NCBI GenBank assembly: GCA_020050895.1 | Contig: JAGVJW010000226.1 | Span: forward strand, 1 to 11,338 | Source of the DNA: a bacterium | GTDB lineage: Bacteria; Bacteroidota; Ignavibacteria; Kapaibacteriales; Kapaibacteriaceae | Reading direction: 5' to 3' | Length of the DNA: 11,338 nucleotides | In this document: positions 1-6,218 of the stretch, in pieces | How the letters are laid out: every line of letters starts with the position of its first letter | Numbering within the stretch: position 1 is the first letter of the stretch | Translations under genes and position numbers: made by a program | The notes under the pieces: model-generated | Told to the model about the DNA's origin: nothing | Seen by the model: only the letters and a program-made list of their open reading frames with translations | Databases searched by the model: none

Positions 1-67
1 ATGTTTGTAAAAACGAAATTTCAACCACAGGTTACGCCTTTTTTGTTTTGTAACCAAGGCGTCGTTT

Positions 68-390
68 TCAGCTCATCCACAACATTCTAAAGTATCTCTC
101 GATGGACACACCTGAACCTTTTGATAGCTGCAATTTCAGTCCTCGTGATACAGTCCTATTTGCAACAACTATCGTACATCCTAGGAGTCTTAAAAGACAT
201 GCATAATCGCGTCGGAATGCTCTATGACTCTCAATATGTTACTAGCATCAGTTATTGCGAACTTGGATTCAACGGCGATAGTGACCTGGTTGTGAAAAGA
301 GAATTGCACCTGGAAATTACCAACACAAACTTGTATTAAACTCACTCCAGTAGGTTTATTGAGATCGATGGTCTGCGACAGACCGTCTAA
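68..390 (-). pseudogene. Frameshifted immunity-like gene downstream of an Rhs toxin tail
   Basis: Reading the minus strand, the frame from 390 stays open for 66 codons to a TAA at 192-190 and contains the phrase VSLIQVCVGNFQVQFSF followed by VTIAVESKFAI. At about 190 the coding sense moves to another frame, with LLGCTIVVANRTVSRGLKL continuing to a TGA at 70-68. Together this gives about 105 residues in the pattern of small all-beta immunity-like proteins (a strand pair GxxLxQVCxGxxQVxFxF, then LLG, then a second strand pair). It begins where the toxin tail at 392-520 stops. No start codon remains at the expected place: the junction reads AAATAGTTTAGAC, where an ATGA overlap would be expected. 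A one-base loss there and a frameshift near 195 would explain its death. The family assignment (it recalls DUF6188-like proteins) is from memory and uncertain. Confidence 0.5.
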
Positions 391-391
391 A

Positions 392-520
392 CTATTTTGG
401 TGGTATTGGAATGTGAGTACGTGCTTGAGACATTTGCTTCGCCACGTTTGACGGTGGTTTACTTTTTGATGGATCCACTAGTTGTCCTCGATTATTAAAC
501 ATTCACCAATACCCGTATCG
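392..520 (-). pseudogene. Displaced C-terminal tail of an Rhs-type toxin
   Basis: A 36-codon frame from ATG 502-500 to TAG 394-392 reads MFNNRGQLVDPSKSKPP, then NVAKQMSQARTHIPIPPK. Upstream in the same frame is GYW and then a TGA (505-503). As I recall it, many Rhs-associated toxin C-termini end in a GYWxxxNxxGQxVxPxTxKPPxNV...ARTHVPLP pattern, and this matches closely if the TGA is a mutated arginine codon. The fragment therefore looks like the last 40 or so residues of a toxin, with no Rhs core in front of it. It is immediately followed by the immunity-like pseudogene at 68-390, the usual toxin-immunity order. It is too short to act as a toxin. Confidence 0.55.
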
Positions 521-574
521 ATGAACCGTGAGTGCGCTACGCTCACCTCATGCTCAGCCCACATTTGAAGTACT

Positions 575-912
575 TCATCGTGTTAGTGTCACAATTAACA
601 GTATAAAGAATCGAAATTGCGCGGTTTTCGAATGAACAAACAGTCCTGAGCATTGAACAACTGCGTGGTTCATACGAATCGCATCCACTACAGTGTTATA
701 TGCATTGTAGCGATTCATATCGAGAAGGGGCTTATGGTCACTTCCCAAAACATCCCTGCTGCTGTTTTCGTTTGTTGCTTCCAAATTGAAGGATATGCCA
801 CTCCGTTGCGGAATTCGATGGCGGCGTTGCTGCCCAAGTACCGGGTGAGATTCTGAGAGCTAACACTAACCGTCATCATCATAATAACGTTTATTATTAT
901 ATGTGCTATCAT
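575..912 (-). pseudogene. Possible decayed exported-protein fragment
   Basis: From an ATG at 912-910 a signal-peptide-like start (MIAHIIINVIMMMTVSVSSQ) is followed by about 45 plausible residues ending at 715. An overlapping second frame continues from about 784 to 575 with LLDMNRYNAYNTVVDAIRM. The switch of coding-like sense between two overlapping frames suggests one small exported protein broken by a frameshift near 780-800. No family is recognised, and neither frame has independent support, so this may be chance. It sits between the immunity-like gene at 1020-1388 and the toxin tail at 392-520, all on the minus strand. Confidence 0.25.
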
Positions 913-1019
913 CCATCTATTTTGCCTTGTCTCAGGCATGTTAACCATATGAAACATTTCTTGTTGAAGACCCACACCTGCATTACGTCGATCAATTCCT
1001 ATCGTGAGTTTCAACATCA

Positions 1020-1388
1020 TTATATCCACATTTCAAGAATCTTCTTGGCATGTTGGGATATTTTTATCCAATCGGGATTCTGCATAATTGATTCTAAGTC
1101 TTCTGGTGTTTCACGCGATAAAATATGAGATACACGATCTTTAAAACACTTTAGTTCAATACCTAATCTCTCAAGCTCTTCAATTACGGCACTTGGTACA
1201 CCTCCCCAATAGTCTTGATTTTTTAGAATCTCATCCAGGGCACAATCATACATTATACCAAGATACAATTCTGTGAATGAGGATATTTCGCCCGTATCAT
1301 TATTTTCATTTAACCAAACTTTACGCTGTATTCTCTCTTCGGCAAGTACCTCAAGGTGATGACAGAGATTGGTGAATAAGATATTCAT
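1020..1388 (-). CDS. Immunity-like protein, SCO4402-like pattern
   Basis: This 122-residue cytosolic protein has no signal peptide. Residues QRKVWLNENN, then SSFTELYLGIMYD, and a C-terminal DWIKISQHAKKILEMW recall the small alpha-helical SCO4402-type proteins (QxxVW...SFxEA...LfDD...dpaW) often found beside polymorphic toxins. The ATG at 1388-1386 lies 5 bp after the stop of the broken toxin tail at 1394-1730, the arrangement expected for the matching immunity gene. The likely role is to bind and neutralise that toxin in the producing cell. It is intact although its toxin is broken. A partial second copy of its middle section lies at 3026-3124. The family call is from memory; immunity function is inferred from position. 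Confidence 0.6.
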   Translation of the reverse strand: MNILFTNLCHHLEVLAEERIQRKVWLNENNDTGEISSFTELYLGIMYDCALDEILKNQDYWGGVPSAVIEELERLGIELKCFKDRVSHILSRETPEDLESIMQNPDWIKISQHAKKILEMWI

Positions 1389-1393
1389 GATGA

Positions 1394-1730
1394 CTATTTC
1401 CCTGCATCACTCTCAATGAGACTTGACATTTTCCAAAGATCGAACAAATCAGCTGGAATATGAGCTACAGGGATCGAGTCGCTAGGAAGTGGATTGCTAT
1501 TTACGTCATAGAATGTTCCATGTAATTGATACTTAAACATAATTTACTTGTTGAACAGGAAATGGACTACCAGGATTTGCTGGCATATAGCGAAGACGGT
1601 GTTGTGGATTTGGATGAACAAATTGCACTCCAGTTCCATCATCTGAAGTTTGATGCCGGCCTGAATCGAGGTATAGAAAGTTAAGGATAATTTCAACCCT
1701 TAACTTTCTATACCTCAATTCAAGCCAAGG
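1394..1730 (-). pseudogene. Rhs toxin C-terminal domain, broken
   Basis: This is the continuation of the Rhs core frame beyond its TGA at 1733-1731. The same frame runs on through SDDGTGVQFVHPNPQHRLRY and MPANPGSPFPVQQVNYV to a TAA at about 1535-1533. The sense then passes to the overlapping frame starting ATG 1540-1538, KYQLHGTFYDVNSNPLPSDS, then VAHIPADLFDLWK, ending at TAG 1396-1394. One extra T in the GTTTAAG junction accounts for the shift: removing it gives YVKYQLHG, matching the MPGNPxSPFPxQQ..YV..G...D..GN..P....AHIP pattern known from Rhs toxin tails. The region between the Rhs core and this tail is short and holds a long inverted repeat (1664-1720), so part of the linker or pretoxin segment seems lost. 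The catalytic class is not identified. Confidence 0.6.
1664..1720. repeat. Near-perfect 23-bp inverted repeat with 11-nt loop
   Basis: The arms 1664-1686 and 1698-1720 are reverse complements with a single mismatch (C1667 against T1717); the loop is 1687-1697. It lies between the Rhs core stop and the toxin-tail segment and is read through by that frame. No T-tract follows either arm, so a rho-independent terminator is unlikely. It may be an insertion scar or a palindromic repeat that replaced part of the toxin linker. Confidence 0.75.
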
Positions 1731-2123
1731 TCAAATATACTCGTTCGTGATTTCCCCGATATCAAAGGCAACAAAAACTGCATCAATAAAGGCATCCGCC
1801 CAAGGGTAAATATGGCATTTCTCGTCTGTATCGGGGTAGTACAACGGGTTGCCCCAGAATGCGGAATATGGAGATTTGTCAACTTGGTTAGTATCTTCCG
1901 TCAGCGAATCCACACTCGTAAACCGTCCATACTCCGGTTCAAACAGCCTGACGCCGTAAAACCCCAAACCAGATTCGTTGTCCTCTTCGCGTCCGATATA
2001 CGATGTGCGTGCCCCTTCCCCTTTCGTGGTTCGTACACCACCAAACGCTTGGTACGTTAATCGCTGCAGCACCTGACGATTTCCCGATACCACGAGAGTT
2101 GTTGAACGCGCGGAACTCTGCAA
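1731..2123 (-). pseudogene. Rhs repeat-associated core domain fragment
   Basis: This open frame of 130 residues carries the diagnostic end of the Rhs core: LQRLTYQAFGGVRTT, then YIGREEDNESGLGFYGVRLF and EPEYGRFTSVDSLTED. Intact Rhs cores have the same order (YDAFGxxR...FTGxExDxETGLYYYGARYYDPxxGRFxSxD). The end of the core shell normally closes around a C-terminal toxin. Past the core, DAFIDAVFVAFDIGEITNEY is the usual start of the variable linker; it stops at TGA 1733-1731, with coding sense continuing in the same frame into the toxin tail. The hundreds of upstream residues expected of an Rhs protein are missing: homology starts at STTLVVSGNRQ, beside the GC-rich repeat at 2119-2205, and the start codon would be a TTG inside that repeat. 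This is a truncated orphan Rhs tip, not a working toxin. Confidence 0.8.
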
Positions 2124-2205
2124 CTCACCCTCAACCCCCTCGCCTCACGGTGAGGGGTGAATGCTTTGCAACTCACCCCCACCCCCCTCTCCTCACGGAG
2201 AGGGG
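2119..2205. repeat. Two-unit GC-rich palindromic repeat at the Rhs breakpoint
   Basis: Two related units, 2119-2157 and 2167-2205, each start TGCAACTCACCC and end in a hairpin closing with GAGGGG. The second has a perfect 9-bp stem (2184-2192 with 2197-2205) and a TCAC loop; the first has a 6-bp stem CCTCAC/GTGAGG around 2143-2155. A smaller hairpin follows at 2222-2238. The rest of 2239-2407 is AT-rich, with nothing recognised. This type of C-rich/G-rich intergenic palindrome is dispersed in several bacterial genomes. Here it marks the exact point where Rhs homology ends. Confidence 0.7.
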
Positions 2206-2407
2206 ACCTCGCGCATCGCGCCTCACTCTAACAGTGAGCACCTGATGGTTACTATATATTGTACATTAGATGAATATCTATCTTACTATCTTTAAAACAT
2301 TAACCGCCATCAACAACACTCAATAAAAAAGTCGATTAACCACTATTTTACAACAAATCACTGGCCTGATAAATCCACCTTCTCATTGTTAACATCAACA
2401 TGAAAAC

Positions 2408-2884
2408 TCACGTACTTCGTTGATCATTTGACTTCTTTCTTCCCAACTCCGACTCTGCTAGCTCCCCTTCATATTCAAGCTTCCTTTGAAAATATATTAT
2501 ACAAGCCGAATCATCTCGCTCAAGCAATTTATTAATGTGCGAATCATCAAAAACGAATTCCATATATCCCCAAGTCGCCTCCAGATATGGATACAAATTG
2601 TCTGAGCCACTTCGCGCTCTAAAAAACCAATTTGAAGGAAGCTTGTTGTCAATAACCTCGAAAAGCGGATATGGATATGAAAAAACATGTCCACCGTCAT
2701 CAACTAAATAATACAAATCACCTTCACTTAAAATCATTCCCATCACAAGGAATTCATTTCCGTAAGTCAATCCGAATTGAGTATACCCAGTTGCACCAAA
2801 TCTTCCTAATGCCTCTTTTCTAATGGGCACCTTTTCAAAAGCCCTGAGAGCCTCTCCGGTATTATGAATACAACGAATTCTCAT
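2408..2884 (-). CDS. Immunity-like conserved small protein
   Basis: This 158-residue protein without a signal peptide begins MRIRCIHNTGEAL and contains FGLTYGNEFLVMGMILSEGD, then YYLVDDGG, PYPLFEVIDNKLPSNWFFRA, and an acidic C-terminal half. The pattern (LTxGxEYxVxGmxxxxGxxxYxxxDD.....PxxLFEVxDxxLPxxWxFR) is one I recall from many uncharacterised small bacterial proteins, often near polymorphic toxins; no biochemical role is known to me. ATG 2884-2882 is 3 bp after the stop of the displaced toxin tail at 2888-3019, mirroring the 1394/1388 pair. The inferred role is immunity to that toxin. It appears intact, unlike its partner. Confidence 0.6.
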   Translation of the reverse strand: MRIRCIHNTGEALRAFEKVPIRKEALGRFGATGYTQFGLTYGNEFLVMGMILSEGDLYYLVDDGGHVFSYPYPLFEVIDNKLPSNWFFRARSGSDNLYPYLEATWGYMEFVFDDSHINKLLERDDSACIIYFQRKLEYEGELAESELGRKKSNDQRST

Positions 2885-2887
2885 GAC

Positions 2888-3019
2888 TCAGTCAACAACT
2901 TTAAAGTCGTCGACAGCGACTAAATTACAATCCGTCCACAGACTATTATTCGGAAGTGTTTTACCGTTCACATCATAGTGGACACCATGAAGCTGGTAAT
3001 GAACACAAGGTACTCGCAT
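2888..3019 (-). pseudogene. Displaced Rhs toxin tail, second type
   Basis: A 43-codon frame from ATG 3019-3017 reads MRVPCVHYQLHGVHYDVNGK, then TLPNNSLWTDCNLVAVDDFK. It aligns with the toxin tail at 1394-1540 over YQLHGxxYDVNxxxLPxxS, so both are C-termini of related Rhs toxin domains. The frame is open upstream without a stop as far as the TAG at 3133-3131 and is joined in frame to the immunity fragment at 3026-3124, so it has no proper start of its own. The immunity-like gene at 2408-2884 follows with 3 bp between. It is probably the tip of a toxin left behind when another module recombined in front of it. Confidence 0.5.
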
Positions 3020-3025
3020 GTGATT

Positions 3026-3124
3026 CTCATCCAGATCGCTAACAGACATAATAACAAGATACAATTCTGTGAATGAGGATATTACGAAGGTAACATTGCA
3101 TTCATTTAACCATGACCATCTTTG
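3026..3124 (-). pseudogene. Fragment duplicating the 1020-1388 immunity gene
   Basis: The minus-strand translation QRWSWLNECNVTFVISSFTE followed by LYLVIMSVSDLDE matches QRKVWLNENNDTGEISSFTE followed by LYLGIMYDCALDE of the 122-residue protein, position for position. At DNA level 3057-3083 and 1261-1287 share 27 identical bases. Both ends are lost: the 5' side abuts the IS3 OrfB fragment at about 3128, and the 3' side runs in frame into the toxin tail at 2888-3019. Confidence 0.75.
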
Positions 3125-3127
3125 GTT

Positions 3128-3179
3128 GGACTAGTAACGGCCATTTTACCCGACGTTCATCAATAAATAGGTACCTCAT
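3128..3179 (-). pseudogene. IS3-family transposase OrfB, N-terminal stub
   Basis: From ATG 3179-3177, MRYLFIDERRVKWPLLV aligns with MKYRYMQDRRAQWPVSV at the start of OrfB in the other IS. Homology then stops, and the frame ends shortly after in unrelated immunity-gene sequence. The catalytic core is absent. Confidence 0.65.
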
Positions 3180-3460
3180 TTCGGGCGTCGACTGAAGATA
3201 CCGAAAGCCTTAAGGATGTCGCGTTCCATTCTCAGTACGCGATTCTCTCGCTCCAATTCCATGATACGTTGTTAATCTGATTTCTCCGTGTGATCTGCTG
3301 CTTTCAGACCAGATAACTCAATCCATCTGCGCTGTGCTTCATACGATACGCCAACTTCTGCCGCTGCTTTTCGAAGCGTCAGCTTCCTGTCGACCACTAT
3401 AGAAACTGCTTCAGAACGAAAGGCATCGTCGTATCTAAAATCTCCTCGTCCTCTTCCCAT
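3176..3460 (-). pseudogene. IS3-family transposase OrfA, nonsense-interrupted
   Basis: From ATG 3460-3458 the protein reads MGRGRGDFRYDDAFRSEAVS, then a helix-turn-helix LTLRKAAAEVGVSYEAQRRW, ending early at TAA 3274-3272. The same frame continues as the usual leucine-zipper-like segment QRIMELERENRVLRMERDIL and IFSRRPK to TGA 3178-3176. OrfA supplies DNA binding at the IS ends. Its stop overlaps the OrfB start as ATGA, as in the other copy. An earlier TTG (3478) is possible, but the ATG fits the family length better. Confidence 0.75.
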
Positions 3461-3530
3461 GTGAACCTCCATCCGCAAGATGTGAAATGAAGGCTAACGA
3501 TCTGTGAATCAAACGGGGGGGAGGTCACAC

Positions 3531-4613
3531 CTACCAACACTTACACAATAAATCTTCTCTGTGATTGACCATTAATTCACCTTCAAATACTGATGCCGTT
3601 TCTGGCGCAACAACTTCGCGAGCACAAATGTACTGTCCATTTGTTCGCATGTAATAGATCATCGCTGGTTTCCAATTATAACGTCGACCACTACTATGAA
3701 CCTTTCTGACATGAAACATGACCATTAAACCAATTACCTTCTCTGATACTCTGAATGAGTTCCAAGATATACCCAGCTCTGCATTTGCGCTCTTCACACT
3801 GTCTACACTTTGAAGCACCTGATCAGGAACACGTAATCTATACACGATAGAATCAGAAGCATCCAGATATATTGTCAATATCTTGCTTTTGTAGAAGGGT
3901 ACTTCACTGTATTCATATGCGTAATAATAAGGGTAGAGGCTTCTTATAAATAACTCATGTTTTGAGTTCACAAACATTTTATATTTGTAATAATTATCTT
4001 GATATTTTATATCATGACCCTTTATGTTGTATACAGCTACCGGGAATGTAGCCAATTGCTCCTCGGTAATTAGGGTCACACCATTGTCATAGTAAACGAT
4101 AGTATCGACAAAAAACAACGAAGAGTTCTTTTCCAGAAGATAACTATTGGGACGCGTAAAATCCTTTGAAAGTATGACAATGATTGAATCACTTAGTCTT
4201 AAGATTTTCACATCCTTACTTATTCCTATTTTCTTGAATCTAGTTTCACCTGTCTGATCGATTACTGTAAGAACGGAAACCTCACTCGTTCGCATTTCAT
4301 TTGATGAAATAATATGTAACTTTCCATCACCCATGACGCCAGACCCAGACAACATAATTCCTTTGAATGGGATTATTCTATTATTTACAGATATAGTTGT
4401 TTCCAAAGAGTCACCTTTGTTACGACCGGTATACAATTCTGCTGCATAATATGATATGTCAATTCTGAATTTATTGACAGATACACTCATAGTATACTTT
4501 ATATAGTTACTATCTATATAATATTTAGATATGCATGGATTTTTATCACTGTCAGCAACTGAGCTACACAATAGCCCAGCAATTACAGTTAGTATATCAA
4601 TAAAGAATTTCAC
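3531..4613 (-). CDS. Unrecognised exported protein
   Basis: This 360-residue protein starts at a GTG (4613-4611) with a signal peptide (MKFFIDILTVIAGLLCSSVA) and then a long mature part rich in Tyr, Ser, Ile and Val in alternating patterns (IIVILSKDF, LTIYLDASDSIVYRLRV), suggesting beta structure in the periplasm or at the surface. The GLLC is not a good lipobox, so ordinary signal peptidase cleavage is more likely. No catalytic motif and no T9SS sorting tail are seen. The gene is more AT-rich than the T9SS cargo gene. It is flanked by two IS elements; its TAG (3533-3531) lies only 3 bp from the IS end at 3527, so the C-terminus may be truncated by the insertion. No function is proposed. Confidence 0.6.
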   Translation of the reverse strand: MKFFIDILTVIAGLLCSSVADSDKNPCISKYYIDSNYIKYTMSVSVNKFRIDISYYAAELYTGRNKGDSLETTISVNNRIIPFKGIMLSGSGVMGDGKLHIISSNEMRTSEVSVLTVIDQTGETRFKKIGISKDVKILRLSDSIIVILSKDFTRPNSYLLEKNSSLFFVDTIVYYDNGVTLITEEQLATFPVAVYNIKGHDIKYQDNYYKYKMFVNSKHELFIRSLYPYYYAYEYSEVPFYKSKILTIYLDASDSIVYRLRVPDQVLQSVDSVKSANAELGISWNSFRVSEKVIGLMVMFHVRKVHSSGRRYNWKPAMIYYMRTNGQYICAREVVAPETASVFEGELMVNHREDLLCKCW

Positions 4614-4704
4614 TTGCCATTAGGTCTAAGTGGGTTTGACAGCTTCTCTCCACTTGTACTATTAACCTTTGAACCAGAGAACTGAGGTTCCCCCAATTCC
4701 GTTG

Positions 4705-5592
4705 TCAGTGAACCTGATCAATGAGTTGTTGTTTCAAATAGTTTTCAAATTCAACAGGGGTCTTGTAATTGAGTGATGAGTGCATTCGCTTCCTGTTGTA
4801 AAACAAATATACCCAGTTGTACACGACGGAGCGTGCATGTCGAAGGTCATCAAAGATCATCTGGCTGCGAAGTTCTTCTTTCATGCGTGACCAGAAAGAT
4901 TCCATTGGTGCATTGTCTTACCAGTTTCCAACGCCACTCATGCTCTGAAGAATGTTCCGCTTAGCCAGCTCTGTTCTGAAAATATCGGCGTTGTATTGAC
5001 TGCCGCGATCGGAATGAAAAATCAACGGTTAATGTGGCAGTGCTTTCCGTAGTCTGCATGCCTGATCCAATGCATGCAACAATGTTCGTGTTTGCATTGA
5101 GTTTGAAACTGTCATTCCAAGAATACGCCGTGAACAAAGGTCCATGATGGCAACAGCATACGCTTTACCGTTGCGGCATGGAAGCTCCGTGAAATCGCTC
5201 AGCCACACTTTGTCTGGATGCTTAACATCAAACGCACGCTGCAAGAGTTTTGCTGCCAGTGCCAGTGTCTGCGATGAATCTGTTGTTGGCCGATACCGGC
5301 GCTTTGCCGATACACGAATGCCAAGAGTACGCATCATCCGCTCAACCGTCTTGCGTGTGATTACAAGACCGGTTTTGCGAAGTTCACGTGTCATGCGCGG
5401 ACTACCATACGTGCCATTGCTCCACGCATGAATGTATCGAATCGTTTCAACAACCTGTTGCTGCCGCAATGTGCGCGCCGACGGCTTGCGTTTCAGCCAT
5501 GCATAGAATCCCTGGCGTGTAACCTCCAGTACCCTGGCCATCACCGACACCGGCCATTGTGCCCGACGATCTTGCATATAACGGTACTTCAT
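4705..5592 (-). pseudogene. IS3-family transposase OrfB (DDE integrase), two nonsense codons
   Basis: OrfB starts at ATG 5592-5590 (MKYRYMQDRRAQWPVSVMAR), with an HTH_21-like segment (residues 45-90) and the rve integrase core: D133 in VWLSDFTELP, D195 in LIFHSDRGSQY and E231 in DNAPMESFW. The spacing of 35 residues between the second D and E is typical of DDE transposases. The C-terminus YNRKRMHSSLNYKTPVEFEN is also typical. In-frame TAA codons at 5031-5029 (codon 188) and 4920-4918 (codon 225, in the normally conserved GNCYDNA motif, here GNW-stop-DNA) split it into three open segments (5029-5592, 4921-5028 and 4705-4917). There are no frameshifts. It would catalyse IS copy-paste transposition if intact. 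Confidence 0.85.
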
Positions 5593-5876
5593 TTCGGGCG
5601 TTGACTGAAGATATCGACGGCTTCCTTTAATATATCGCGCTCCATCTTCAGTGCGCGATTCTCACGCTCGAGTTCTGTGGTGCGCTCTTCCAGCGTCAGG
5701 TCGGCTTTCTCAGTCTCTCGCACTCCCGCTGCTGCTATCCATTTGTTGAGCGTGTCGATATTCACTCCCACCTGCTGCGCTGCCCTCGCCACTGCCATCC
5801 TGCGTTCCATAACCAAGGCAATTGCTTCTCGCTAGAACGCCTCGTTATAGCGCATACTTCGCTTCTCTTTTTCCAT
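5589..5876 (-). pseudogene. IS3-family transposase OrfA, amber-interrupted
   Basis: The natural start is ATG 5876-5874, reading MEKEKRSMRYNEAF and then TAG at 5834-5832 (codon 15, probably a former CAG glutamine). The same frame continues REAIALVMERRMAVARAAQQ, a helix-turn-helix VGVNIDTLNKWIAAAGV, and the coiled-coil TTELERENRALKMERDIL to TGA 5591-5589, which overlaps the OrfB start. A restart at ATG 5816 would give a 75-residue product lacking the first helix. OrfA binds the IS ends and is normally fused to OrfB by frameshifting. Confidence 0.8.
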
Positions 5877-5942
5877 AATCCTACTCCCCAGATTTATGTG
5901 ATGGAGATCACATCTAATGTCAACAAAACGGGGGGAAGGTCC

Positions 5943-6205
5943 TGTCGCCTGTTGAACATGAAGCCCGGTGGTTTCAACGTCGAAGACTGTCGAATGCCTC
6001 TTAACTTGTTGTACCTCAAAACAGGGCGGGTTTAGGTAACCGTTGCAGATCTTACGGGTCCATGCTTCAACAAAGAACGGTGGCGATATCGTCAGGGTTC
6101 TCTCAAGTATTGTTAAACACCAGCGAGATGCTTGCGGGTCCATACGTTGTCCGTGTGATGTGCAATGGACTTGTCGGCGTGGAAAAAATGGTAATCTTGA
6201 AGTAG
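5943..6205 (+). pseudogene. T9SS C-terminal sorting domain remnant, 5' end removed by IS
   Basis: The best part is a 47-codon frame, 6062-6205: MLQQRTVAISSGFSQVLLNT, then LAGPYVVRVMCNGLVGVEKM and VILK before TAG. This is the classic end of a type A T9SS sorting domain (L.AG.Y.VRV..NG....K..V.K). Just upstream, in another frame, VTVADLTG (6036-6059) is the preceding strand; a one-base deletion near 6060 in an original TGRMLQQ would join them. A TAG at 6033-6035 interrupts that frame further up. All upstream cargo sequence is gone, replaced by the IS whose end is at 5942. It lies 13 bp before the intact T9SS cargo gene, so the two were probably neighbouring exported-protein genes. Confidence 0.7.
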
Positions 6206-6218
6206 AATTTTCAAAAAC

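Larger units (their letters stand above)
3128..3527 (-). mobile_element. Truncated IS3-family element
   Basis: The upper end has an IS3-type terminus, TGACCTCCCCCCCGTTTGAT read inward from 3527 on the minus strand, closely related to the ends of the element at 4683-5942. Inside are OrfA (3176-3460, with a stop) and only the first 17 codons of OrfB. The element is cut at about 3128, where immunity-gene sequence starts. OrfA and OrfB are clearly diverged from the copy at 4683-5942, so this is a different IS of the same group. Confidence 0.7.
4683..5942 (-). mobile_element. Near-complete IS3-family element, inactivated
   Basis: About 1.26 kb, the normal IS3 size. The imperfect terminal inverted repeats are TGAGGTTCCCCCAATTCC at 4683 and, read inward from 5942 on the minus strand, GGACCTTCCCCCCGTTTTG. 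OrfA (5589-5876) and OrfB (4705-5592) overlap by ATGA. Three nonsense codons kill the transposase. No flanking target duplication is seen (AAC on one side, TGT on the other), which suggests an old insertion or a rearranged boundary. The upper end cuts a T9SS-domain gene at 5943. Confidence 0.8.

Noticed and set aside
121..339. 72-residue plus-strand frame from TTG
   Set aside because: It lies antisense to the immunity-like pseudogene, whose two frames fit a protein pattern better.
1394..1540. YQLHGxxYDVN as an independent duplicated microprotein family
   Set aside because: Removing one T joins it in frame to MPANPGSPFPVQQVNYV and restores a toxin-tail pattern, so it is the end of a longer domain.
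1664..1720. Rho-independent terminator
   Set aside because: There is no T-tract on either side and the repeat lies inside a coding frame.
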